Assembly: GCA_047528255.1 (NCBI GenBank)
Contig: CP180024.1
Span: 248,001-312,000 of the forward strand
DNA: 64,000 nucleotides
Direction of reading: 5' to 3'
Source: G047528255 sp047528255
Lineage (GTDB): Bacteria > Bacteroidota > Bacteroidia > Flavobacteriales > Blattabacteriaceae
Positions 43,041 to 52,753 of the stretch are shown piece by piece; the stretch's first letter is position 1; every line of letters begins with the position of its first letter. Both the position numbers and the translations under genes were made by a program. The notes below the pieces were generated by a model that saw only the letters and a list, made by a program, of their open reading frames with translations, was not told where the DNA came from and ran no database searches.

Positions 43041-43362
43041 GAGATCATTGTATTAAGGTGTATTACCTTTATTCAGCCTCTTAGATAAGCTTCGTTGGAG
43101 ACGATGGGTGTTTAGTTTTTCATATTGTATTCGAAATACTATTAACTATAAATCAATTAATTAAGTTTATTTTTATGAACAGTGCATAACTATCCCAGAT
43201 GATCTATACAAATTATGTGCCATAACCTCCATAAGATACTGGGAATGCACACGAGCTAATCGTTTGTAACAAGCCTTTCCTAGAACCAAACTAATGCTTT
43301 ATACTGCCAAGAGTGCGTTCTACTACCCACCGAGTTTTAGTCACTAATTTATATTAAATAAT
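43041..43362 (-). mobile_element. IS5-family relic, 3' fragment
   Basis: Right end GAGATCATTGTATTAAGG and about 300 bp of the 3' part in minus orientation, cut by the next element. Confidence 0.75.
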
Positions 43363-43641
43363 GAGAAAGTTGCATGGAAGAAGGAGGGTGAAATATTTGT
43401 AAATCAATATATTGTTTCGTATATATTGGAATATAAAATAAAAAATTCGGCTCTATGCTCAGAAGCACCTCACAAATAATCTTTAGTGAACTATATATGG
43501 AACGTTCTACGAGAAGGTAGTTAGTTTTTCAAAAGGTTAAACACCTTGAGCCACTAGGAAGGGGGGGGGAAGAAATAAGAAAAATATATCAAAAAAACTA
43601 GGGAATAAAAGGTCAATCTGGTTACAGTGGAATATCGTTAT
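43363..43641 (+). mobile_element. IS5-family relic, 5' fragment
   Basis: Left end GAGAAAGTTGCATGG to GGAATATCGTTAT, where the next copy is inserted. A G9 run (43561-43569) marks further drift. Confidence 0.8.
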
Positions 43642-44920
43642 GAGAACGTTGCATGGGAAAAATAGGTTAAAATATTTGTAAATCAATATATTATTTCGTA
43701 TATTTGGAGTATAAAATAAAAAAATTCGGCTCTATGCTCAGAAGCACTGCACAAATAAGCTTTAGTGAATTAAATATATGGAACGTTCTATCAGAAGGTA
43801 GTTAGTTTTTCAAAAGGTTAAACACCTTGATCCACTGGGAAGTGGATAGAAAAAGAAATAAGAAAAATATATCAAAAAGGCCAGGGAATAAAAGGTCAAC
43901 TGGCATACAGTGGAATATCGTTATTTAAGATGTTTTTTTGAGTCACTGGTATGATCTCAGTGATGAGGAACGAAAGAATTGGTAAAAGAATCCTTGAGCT
44001 TCATACGCTTTTGTTATTTCCGATTGGAAGATCAGATCCTAGATCATACGACTCTATGCAAATTTCGCAATGAAATAGTAGCCAAAAAGGCATATGAGTT
44101 CTTACTGAAAAAGATCAATAAGGAATTAGGAAAGCATCAGACTATAATTAAAACAGGAGTGATAGTAGATACCATTATTACAGTTAGTTCCCTGCTCCCA
44201 AGGGATCTACTATCTACGTAGTCAAGGATCGGAAGGAAGAGGGGCAAAAGCAAATGACTCAAAGAAAAGAAAGGGTAAAAAAAGAGACTCAATCAGGAGT
44301 AGAGACTCAAGGAAAATGGTTCAAGAAATCAGATAAATTCTACTACGGATACAAGAAGCACATAGGGGTGGATAAAAATGGAATGATACTAGCTATACAC
44401 AGCGTAGCAGCCAATGAGTATGATAGTAGAGGGCCAAAGCCATTAATAGCAAACTAGGATATAACCCCAGAGAAGTATATGCAGAAAAAGGTCGATTTCC
44501 AGCAAACGTGTCTTAATTTCATACTCGAGGCATCAGGATAAAAATGTAATGATACTAGCTTACATAGCGTAACAGCCAATAAACATGATAATAGAGGGAT
44601 AAAACCATTAATAAGCAAACTAGGATATACCCCAGAGGGGTATATGCAAACAAAGATTACCAAGTGTCAGCCAACGTGTCTTAAAAGGCTCGTTACAAAG
44701 GATTAGTTCGTGTGCATTCCAACATCTTATGGAGGCTATGGAGCATGATTTGTATCGTTCCCCTGGCTTTATTATGTGCTATTCATAAAAATAGATATAT
44801 TTAATTAGTTTATAATCAATAGTATTTCAAATACAATGTTAAAAAATAAATCTACATTGTCTCTAACGAAGTCATATAGGAGACTGAATAAGAGTAATCC
44901 ATCATTAACACAGTGGTCTC
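43642..44920 (+). mobile_element. IS5-family relic with internal partial duplication
   Basis: Left end GAGAACGTTGCATGG. Readable pieces are 43979-44221 (DHTTLCKFRNEIVAKKAYE) and 44254-44457 (KKHIGVDKNGMILAIHSVAANEYDSRG). Near 44535 the sequence jumps back and repeats about 150 bp (again GGATAAAAATG...ACTAGGATA), then skips to the 3' end and right tip ACAGTGGTCTC. Confidence 0.85.
43675..43706 (+). promoter_or_regulatory. Promoter inside the IS left end
   Basis: TTTG (43675-43678) - 20 nt - TATATTTG (43699-43706) fits the Bacteroidota promoter and would read into the transposase ATG about 30 nt downstream. The same block is present, more or less mutated, in the other left ends. Confidence 0.6.
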
Positions 44921-45027
44921 TAAATTTGCATTTTTACCAAAAAAAAAAAACGATTAAAACACAGCTTTCCGAATGGATAGAAGAACGAAGAATAAAAATG
45001 ACGGATCTCAATCAAATTTCTTTATGA
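44921..45027 (+). pseudogene. Relic of a second recQ copy, last ~30 codons
   Basis: Directly after the IS right end, the frame KTQLSEWIEERRIKMTDL ends NQISL with its TGA overlapping the fmt ATG (ATGA). The same tail, KTQISEWIKKRRTKMTDL, is found after the recQ gene at 49073-49146. This is the 3' end of a duplicated recQ whose body is gone. Confidence 0.8.
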
Positions 45028-45980
45028 AAGATCACCCTCGTATCATATTCATGGGCACTACGGATTTTGCCGTAGCATCCTTAAAAAAGATTCTAGAGCA
45101 TCTGTACCCCGTTATTGGAGTCGTGACCACTCCAGACAAACCAGCTGGAAGAGGACAAAAGATCACTGAATCCGCTATCAAAAAATTCGCCTCAATTCAA
45201 GGACTTCCCCTCCTGCAACCGGAAAACCTCAAAGACCCTATATTTTTGACAGCCCTGCGCGAGTGGCCGGCAGACATTCAAATCGTTGTAGCCTTTCGTC
45301 TATTGCCAAAAGAAGTTTGGGCCTCCCCCACCCTACTAGGCTCCTTTAATCTGCACGCCTCATTACTCCCCCAATATCGTGGTGCGGCGCCGATACATTG
45401 GGCGGTGATCAACGGTGAAACAGAAACAGGTCTGACTACCTTCCTCCTCAACGAACAGATCGACAGGGGAAAAATCCTCTTGCAGAGAAAAATCTCCATC
45501 GGTCCACAAGAAACCATGGGAGAGGTTTACAATCGATTGATGGAAACAGGCGCCGATTTGGTAATAGAAACTCTTGAAGGTCTCACAAAAAACACCCTCC
45601 ATCCTCTCCCGCAACCTTCAAGAAACTCTTTAAAAACCGCACCTAAAATATCCCGGGAAGATTGTCGAATCGATTGGACGGCTCCTTTAAACACCATATT
45701 CAATAAGATTCGCGGCCTAAGCCCACACCCCGCAGCCTGGACCTTACTATCATCAAGATCAGGTGCGTCTATCCCATTCAAGATCTACCGAAGCAAACCT
45801 ATCAAACAAAAAAACGACAACCCAATTAAAAAAATAATCATCACAGCATCACAAATGAAAGTATCCGTTACAGACGGTTATCTATCAATTATCGAAGGAC
45901 AATTAAGTGGAAAAAGACAAATGTACGTTAACGATCTTATCAATGGAATTGATAAAAAAAACTTATTATCAGTTGAATAA
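45024..45980 (+). CDS. fmt: Methionyl-tRNA formyltransferase
   Basis: Formylates initiator Met-tRNA with 10-formyl-THF. Start set at MKDHPRIIFMGTTDFAVASL (45024), overlapping the recQ relic stop; 318 residues, normal. Seen: GVVTTPDKPAGRG, FNLHASLLPQYRGAAPIHWAVINGETETGLT (catalytic Asn, His and the SLLPxYRG signature) and the C-terminal OB-like domain after ISREDCRIDW. This is the intact copy of a duplicated gene; a truncated copy lies behind recQ at 49143. In related genomes fmt follows recQ and precedes HU. Confidence 0.96.
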   Translation: MKDHPRIIFMGTTDFAVASLKKILEHLYPVIGVVTTPDKPAGRGQKITESAIKKFASIQGLPLLQPENLKDPIFLTALREWPADIQIVVAFRLLPKEVWASPTLLGSFNLHASLLPQYRGAAPIHWAVINGETETGLTTFLLNEQIDRGKILLQRKISIGPQETMGEVYNRLMETGADLVIETLEGLTKNTLHPLPQPSRNSLKTAPKISREDCRIDWTAPLNTIFNKIRGLSPHPAAWTLLSSRSGASIPFKIYRSKPIKQKNDNPIKKIIITASQMKVSVTDGYLSIIEGQLSGKRQMYVNDLINGIDKKNLLSVE

Positions 45981-45986
45981 TGAATC

Positions 45987-47263
45987 GAGAACCTTGCATG
46001 AGAGAAGGGGTTGGGTGAGTTTTTGTAAATCAATATATTGTTTCTTACATTTGGAGTAAGAAATAAAAAATAGATTCGAATCTATGCTTAGAAGCACTGC
46101 TCAAATAATCTTTAGTGAAAGATATATTGGAACGTTCTACCAGAAGGAGTGTGCTTTTTAAAACGTTAAACAGATTGATTCACTGAGAAGTGAATGGAGA
46201 AAGAAATAAGAAAAGTATATCAAAAAGACCAGGGAATAAATGCCAACCTGTCTAAAGTGGCATATTGTTATTTAAGATGATGTTTTTGAGTCACTGGTAT
46301 GACCTCAGTAAGCTAAGCACTGAAGACTTAGTAAAATATTCCATAGACTGCATGCGATTTTGTGGTTTTCGATTGGAAGATCAGATTCCAGATCATACGA
46401 CTCTATGCAAATTTCGTAATGAAATAGTAGACAAAAAAACATATGAGGCCTACTGAAAAAGATCAATAAGGAATTAGAAAAGCATCAGGCGATAGTTAAA
46501 ATAGAAGTGATGGTAGATGTCAGTATTACAGTCAATCCCATTTGCTCCAAATGAAGAACCTACCTACGTAATGTAGGATCCGTAAGAAAGAAGGGTAAAA
46601 GCAAATCAGTCTAAAGAAAAGAAAGGAAAAAAAGAGGCTCAATCAGGAGTAGACACTCAAGGAAAATGGCTCAAGAAATCAGGTAGACTCTACTAGATAC
46701 AAGAAGCCATATAGAGGGAGTAAAACCGGAATAATACTAACAGTACATAGCGTAGCTTCAATGGCGCATAATAGTAGAGGATTAAAACCATTAATAAGAA
46801 AACTAGGATATAAACTCAGAGAAGTATATGCAGAGAAAGGTTACCAAGTTCCAGTAAACGTCTCTTACTTTCACACTCGAGGCATCAAAAACCGTATACA
46901 AAAGCCCCCCTATAGAAAGTTTACTTTAAGTTGGATAGCTATATTATTCAACAAATTAATGAGTAAAACTTGATGGGTAGTAGAACTCACTTTTGACAGT
47001 ATAAAGCGTTGGTTTGGATCAGGAAAGGATCGTTACAAAGGATTAGCTCATGTGCATGCTCAGTCTCTTATGGAGACTATATCCATAATTTGTATCGTTT
47101 GCCTGAAATTATTACACACCATTAGTAAAAATAAATATGATTAATTGATTTATTAATCAATATTATTTCGAATACTATGTTAAATATTAAATCACCCATC
47201 GTTCTTCAACGAGCCTTTCTAGGATGGCTGAATAAATCTAATTCTCTTTAAAACAATGGTCTC
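45987..47263 (+). mobile_element. IS5-family relic, near full length (reference copy)
   Basis: It runs from GAGAACCTTGCATGAG to ACAATGGTCTC; the ends are a short imperfect inverted repeat (GAGAMCRTTGYRT). Combining all copies gives a transposase of about 345 aa: N-terminal MLRSTAQISFSELYMERSTR, HWYDLSDVGTEELV, DHTTLCRFRNEI, then catalytic Asp in VIVDASIT, Asp in VYADKGYQ and Glu in WVVERTFGSIKRW. This is the IS5-family DDE pattern with a DUF772-type N-terminus. Here the readable pieces are 46265-46456 and 46761-46973, in different frames. The right tip supplies the recQ start codon. Confidence 0.9.
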
Positions 47264-48988
47264 GTCTTATTATACAACCCCGCTTGATATCCTGAAAAAA
47301 TATTGGGGATATGAGCAGTTCCTCTCTCCACAAGAAGAAATCATCCAAAGCGTACTGAACGGAGAAGACCTCTTGGTCCTCCTTCCGACAGGAGGAGGAA
47401 AGTCCATTTGTTTTCAAGCAGCAGCCTTGATGCAAGAAGGGATCTGTTTGGTCATTTCCCCACTGATCGCGCTGATGCGAGATCAAGTGAGAAACCTCCT
47501 ACAGAAAAGGATCCCGTCAGATTATATCTCAAGCGAACGGAGCGAAAAAGAAATCAATATAATCTTAGATAACGCTACATACGGGAAGACGCGCTTGCTC
47601 TATATATCTCCTGAACGACTGCAGAATCGAAAATTTTTAGAACGCGTCAAGCATTTAAAAATAAATCTAATGGCTATAGACGAGGCGCATTGCATCTCTC
47701 AATGGGGATATGATTTTCGCCCATCTTATCTGAAAATTATCTATTTGAGAAAGATTTTCCCACAAACTCCGTTTCTGGCTCTCACTGCAAGCGCCACCCC
47801 GAAAACGGTGAATGACATCATGGAAAAACTGGCTTTCAAAACAAAAAAAATTATCCGAAAATCCTTCCTCCGAGAAAACATCTCCTACAAAGTCCTCCAC
47901 TCCGACAACAAATGGAGCGATCTGAAACTTTATCTACTTAAATACCAAGGTACCACTATCATTTACGTCAGAAGTCGCAAAAAGACGAAAGAAATATCAG
48001 AGCACCTAAATATGAACGGTTTTCAATCTGATTATTACCATGCTGGCCTCACATCGGAAGAAAAAAAAAAAAGGAAGAGAACTGGATACAAGAACACCCC
48101 CCTATCATCATAGCTACGAGCGCTTTCGGTTTAGGAATAGACAAAGCTAACGTACGTTTGGTTTGTCATTGGGATCTTCCCAACAGCGTAGAGAGCTACT
48201 TCCAAGAAGTAGGAAGAGCCGGAAGAGGCGGACAAGACGCTTACGGCATCCTATTGTACAATGAACAAGATATCCAAAACAATAAAAACCAATTGTTGAA
48301 AGACTTTCTAAACAAAAGAAACTTCCAAGAAATCTGTCAAAAACTGTTCGATCATTATCAAATATCTCCCGGAGAATGCCCCGAACAAGGATTTTCATTC
48401 GATCTATTAACGTTTGCACAACGTTACAAGAAGAAAAAAACTGATGTCGCCCAAGTCATAAGACATTTAGAAGGCTCAGGTGTATTGCAAACTACGGAAA
48501 AACCCTACGTCAGCATCCAGCTCAAATGTTCACTACAACAGATAGACGCTTTACCATTGGTAGAAGCATCATATCGGTATTTGCTGAGTCAACTCGTACG
48601 TAGATATCCGAAAATGGTAAACGATCTCTTGGAAATTCCACTGTCCGACATATCCAAAACCTTGAATAGCCCCCCATATGGGTTGGAAACATTATTGGAG
48701 CAACTCCACCAAAAAGGTCTCGCCACCTATGAAAAATCCCAGAAAAGACTACTTTTCATCCTTCCCAGAGATGACCTCCAAATAAAAAAATCGATCTGGA
48801 ATTCATACAAAAAAAAACAAGAGCGAAGATACGACAAATTTCAAGCATTGACTTATTACATTACAAAAAAATCCTTATGCAGAAGTCGATTGCTGCTAAG
48901 CTATTTTGGAGAAAAACGATCGATAGCGTGCGGACGATGTGACATCTGCCTGAAAAATGAAAAAAACGTTAAAAAAATAATTCTTTAA
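47256..48988 (+). CDS. recQ: ATP-dependent DNA helicase RecQ, frameshifted
   Basis: A 3'-5' helicase for recombination and fork repair. Motifs in order: VLLPTGGGKSICFQ, VISPLIALMRDQV, MAIDEAHCISQWG, FLALTASATP, TTIIYVRSRK, then after a frame break IIIATSAFGLGIDKANVR and QEVGRAGRGGQ. The C-terminal zinc motif is SYFGEKRSIACGRCDICL. The break is at 48061-48072, a run of 12 A. Reading 13 A restores the frame exactly (...EEKKKKEENWIQEHPPII). Without it translation stops at 48113. All other motifs are well kept, so slippage rescue is possible; otherwise it is a recent pseudogene. The ATG (47256) belongs to the IS right end. Confidence 0.85.
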
Positions 48989-49146
48989 TAGGCTCCACGC
49001 TCTTATTAAAAAAGGACCAAGAGAAGTTAAAGATATATTACTAGGTTTTCATTTTTACCCTAAAAAAAACTGTCAAAACACAAATTTCCGAATGGATAAA
49101 AAAACGAAGAACAAAAATGACGGACCTGAATCAAATTTCTTTATGA
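48989..49146 (+). pseudogene. Displaced RecQ C-terminal tail
   Basis: After the stop at 48988 the original tail can be read by shifting in two further A-runs: LLKKGPREVKDILLGFHFY, then KTQISEWIKKRRTKMTDLNQ and a stop at 49144-49146 overlapping the fmt-like ATG. So RecQ has probably lost about 50 C-terminal residues unless slippage occurs. Confidence 0.7.
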
Positions 49147-49437
49147 AAAACCATCCCCTCATCGTATTCATGGGCACGACAAATTTTTTTCGTAGCATAC
49201 TTAAAAAATCTTCTAGAGCATCAGTATCCGTTATCGGAGTAGTCACCAACTCCCGAAAAGCCAGTCGAACGCAGACAAAAGATCGCGGTGAATCAGCTGT
49301 TAAAAAAATTCACCTCAATGCAAGGCCTTCTCTTCTGTAGCCGAAAAACTTCAAAAATCTCGTATTTTTGACAGCCTTGCACGAGTATCGAGCAAACATT
49401 CAAATCGTCGTACCTTTCGCGTGTTACTCAAAGAAGT
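49143..49437 (+). pseudogene. Truncated second copy of fmt
   Basis: Begins MKNHPLIVFMGTTNF and can be aligned base by base with the intact fmt at 45024 over about 295 bp, with several indels and internal stops. It is cut at CAAAGAAGT by an IS end at 49438, corresponding to about codon 97 of fmt. It lies in the position expected for fmt in the recQ-fmt-HU order. Confidence 0.9.
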
Positions 49438-49500
49438 GAGAACGTTGCGAGGCCATTGTTTTAATGGTAATTATGTTTATTCACCCTCCTAGATGGGTTT
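49438..49500. mobile_element. 63-bp IS remnant made of two tips
   Basis: A left tip GAGAACGTTGC is joined directly to an inverted right end (GAGGCCATTGTTTTAATGG...) of about 50 bp. The whole body of the element has been lost. Confidence 0.75.
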
Positions 49501-49501
49501 C

Positions 49502-50775
49502 GAGAACGTTGCATGGGAGAAAGAGTTTAAAATATTTGTAATATCAACATATTATTTCGTTTTTTTGGAGTAAAAAAAATAAAAAATTCGGATCTATGCT
49601 CAGAAGCACCGCACAAATAAGTTTTAGTGAGCTAGATATGGAACATTCTACCAGAAGGGGTGAGTTTTTCAAAAGATTAAATACCCTTGATCTACTGGAA
49701 AGGGATGCAGAAGAAATAAGAAAAATATATCAAAAATGCCAGGAAATAAAAAGCCAACCTGCTTACAGTCATAATATCATTATTTAAGATGATGCTTTTG
49801 AGTCACTGGTATGATCTCAGTGATGTAGAAACGGAAGAATTGGTAAAAATTCCATAGGAAGCATAAGCTTTTGTGGTTTTCAATTGGAAGAGCAGATCAC
49901 AGATCATATGACTCTATGCAGAGTTCGCAATGAAATAGTAGCTAAAAAGGTATATGAGCGCTTACTGAAAAAGATTAATAAGGAATTAGAAAAGCATCAG
50001 GCGATAGTTAAAAAACAGGAGTGATAGTAGATTTCAGTATTACAGTGAGTCCCTTTTCTTCTAAGGGCTTTCCTATCTACGTAGTGGAGGGATCAAGGAA
50101 GAGGGAAAAAGTAAATCAGTTAAAGAAAAGCAAGGAAAAAAGAGATCCAATTAGGAGTAGAGAGTAAAAGACTGTAGCTCAAGAAATCAGGTAAGCTCTA
50201 CTATGAATACAAGAATTACATAGGGGGGGATAAAAATAGAATAATACTAGCAATACATAGCGTAGCACCCAATGGCTATGATAGTAGAGGACTAAAGTCA
50301 TTAATAATGAAAACTAGAATATAACACCCAAAGAAGTATATGCAGAAAAAGGGTCCAAAGTATCAGCCAACGTGTCTTACTTTCATAGTCGAAGCATCAA
50401 AGACCCTCTACAGAATAAGCCTATAGGACCCGTATTTTAAGTAGGATATCTATATTATTCAATAAATTAGTGAGTAAAATCCGATGGATAGTAGAACGTA
50501 CTTTTGGCAGTATTATAAAGAGTTATTTTGGATCAGGAAAGGTCCTTACAAAGGGTTAGCTAGTATGCATGCTCAGCCTCTTATCGAGAAATACGGGAAT
50601 AACCTGTATCGTGTTTCTAGTATTATTATGCACTATTCGTAAAAACTAATATAGTTATATTAATTTATAACTAATATTATTTCGAATATAATGTAAAATA
50701 ATAAATCCATATCGTTTTCCAACGAAGCCATCTAAGAGGCTGAATAAACGTAATCCATCTTAACACAATAGTATC
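49502..50775 (+). mobile_element. IS5-family relic, near full length
   Basis: Left end GAGAACGTTGCATGG to right tip ACACAATAGTATC. The start region MLRSTAQISFSELDMEHSTRR is readable at 49596-49787, then frameshifts throughout. Confidence 0.85.
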
Positions 50776-50855
50776 GGATTTATTTTAGTAAATAAAAAAT
50801 TGAAAATTTGACTAAAAGACTCATTATATCTACAGATATTTTTTCCGGAAAAGAC

Positions 50856-50885
50856 TTGTATTTTAAGCTTTAAATACTATATTTG
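50856..50885 (+). promoter_or_regulatory. hup promoter (Bacteroidota consensus)
   Basis: TTG (50856-50858) - 19 nt - TATATTTG (50878-50885), an exact match to TTG-N19-TAnnTTTG. Transcription would start near 50892, leaving a leader of about 45 nt before the ATG. Confidence 0.75.
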
Positions 50886-50935
50886 TTGATATTTCTCAAT
50901 AGGGCCATTATTTATTAAATAAAAACTTTAAGATT

Positions 50936-51226
50936 ATGAACAAAACAGAATTGATTGATGCTATAGCTGAAAAAGCTGAAATATCGAAGCTAACAGCTAA
51001 GAACACAATAGAAGCTTTTACTTCAACTCTCACTCAAGTCCTATCTGAAGGACGTGATGTAAATCTAATAGGGTTCGGTAGATTTTATGTGGCTGAAAGA
51101 AGCGAAAGATTAGGAGTAAACCCTCAAACAGGTAAAAAAATACAGATCGAAGCAAAGATAGTTCCTAAGTTCAAACCTGGATCCGAGCTTTCTAAAGCTG
51201 TAGACAACCAAGGTAAGAAAAAATAA
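50936..51226 (+). CDS. hup: HU-family DNA-binding protein
   Basis: Small nucleoid protein that bends and compacts DNA as a dimer. MNKTELIDAIAEKAEISKLTA starts the helical dimer part. GRDVNLIGFGRFYVAERSER and GVNPQTGKKIQIEAKIVPKFKPGSEL form the beta arms with the conserved Arg, Asn-Pro and Phe-Lys-Pro. 96 residues, normal. It has its own promoter and is the third member of the recQ-fmt-HU order. Confidence 0.97.
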   Translation: MNKTELIDAIAEKAEISKLTAKNTIEAFTSTLTQVLSEGRDVNLIGFGRFYVAERSERLGVNPQTGKKIQIEAKIVPKFKPGSELSKAVDNQGKKK

Positions 51227-51303
51227 GTCCACGAGTTTCAAAGACTATGTTTACGAGCCTCTCCTAAAGTTTTTTTTCTTAGGTTTATTCACATAAAGTT
51301 GAT

Positions 51304-52628
51304 AACCACCTTTTTAAGATGGATTACATTTATTCAGCTTCCTATATGAGTTTTGTTGGAGAACGAAGTAAATTTATTTTTTCATATCATATTCGAAATA
51401 CTATTGATTATAAATTAATTAATTATATCTATTTTTATAAACAGCGCATAATAATACCAAGGGTACGATATGAATTATGCTCTATAGCATCCATAAGATG
51501 CTGAGCATGCACACGCGCTAATCCTTTGTAACGAATCTTTCCTGATCCAAATAAACTCTTTATACTACTAAAAATACGTTCTACCCCCCATCGGGGGTTA
51601 TTCACTAATTTAGTAAATAATATAGCTACCCTACTTAAGGGACAGTTGCTGTAGGATTTATTTTCTATACGGGGTCTTTGATACCTCGATTATGAAACTA
51701 AGAAACGTTAGCTGGAACTTGGTAAGCTTTGTCTGCATATACTTCTCTAGATTTATATCCTAGTTTGCTTATTAATGGCTTTAACCTTCTAGTATTATAT
51801 TCATTGGCTGCTACGCTATGTATTGATATAGTATCATTCCATTTTATCCCCGCTATGTGATTCTTGTATCCGTAGTAGAGTTTACCTGATTTCTTGAGCC
51901 ATTTTACTTGAATGTTTACTCCTGATTGAATCTCTTTTTTCCCTTCCTTTTCTTTGACTGATTTGATTTTCCCCTCTTCCTTTCGATCCTACGACTACGT
52001 AGGTAGGATGTCCCTTTGGGCAAGAGAATCACTGTAACTATCATAAATATTATCACGCCTGTTTTAACTATCTCCTGATTCTTTTCTAATGCCTTATTGA
52101 TCTTTTTCAGTAAGATCTCATATGCCTTTTTGGCTAATATTTCATTGCAAAATATGTATAATAAGTAAACTAGGATATAAACCCAGAGAAGTATACGCAG
52201 ACAAAAGTTATCAAGTTCCGCCAACATGTCTTACTTTTATAGTCGAAGCATTAAATACCGTATACAGAAGAAAGTCTATAGGAACAGGTCCTTAAGTAGG
52301 ATGCTATGCTTATTCAACAAATTAGTGAGTAAAACCCGATGGTAGTAGAACGTACTTTTGGCAGTATAAGAAGTTTTTTTATATCAAGAAAGGCTTGTTT
52401 TACAAAGGATTAGCTCCTGTGCATACCCAATATCTTATGGAGGCTATGGCGCATAATTTATATCGTTTCCCTGGAATTATTATGAGCTGTCCATAAAAAT
52501 AGATATAATTAATTATTTTATAATCAAAAGTTGTCGAATACAATGTGAAAAACGAAATCTACATCGTTCTCTAATGAAGGTTATCTAGGAGGCTGAATAA
52601 ATGTAATCCACCTTAAAACAATAGTCTC
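51304..52628. mobile_element. IS5-family relic, two inverted halves
   Basis: Positions 51304-52153 are minus (right end to the N-terminal region). Positions 52154-52628 are a plus 3' part ending ACAATAGTCTC. This is the same architecture as 3576-4909. Both ends are right ends. Confidence 0.8.
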
Positions 52629-52753
52629 AAATTTACCTCCACTTCTCTCATTTAACCCTCTCATTTCTTTAGTAAGGCTCAGGTTATTTTTGACAATTAA
52701 AAAAAAGGAGTCTTAATCTCTTTATTATTGTTATTTTTGCATCGCAAAAAGCC

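Noticed and set aside
44836..45027. A 63-codon frame before fmt as a small gene
   Set aside because: Its first half is IS right-end sequence and its second half is the tail of a lost recQ copy, as the match with 49073-49146 shows.
45981..47269. Target-site duplications around the IS copies
   Set aside because: Flanks such as AATC/GTCT at the reference copy do not match, and most copies are nested or truncated, so no duplication length can be stated.
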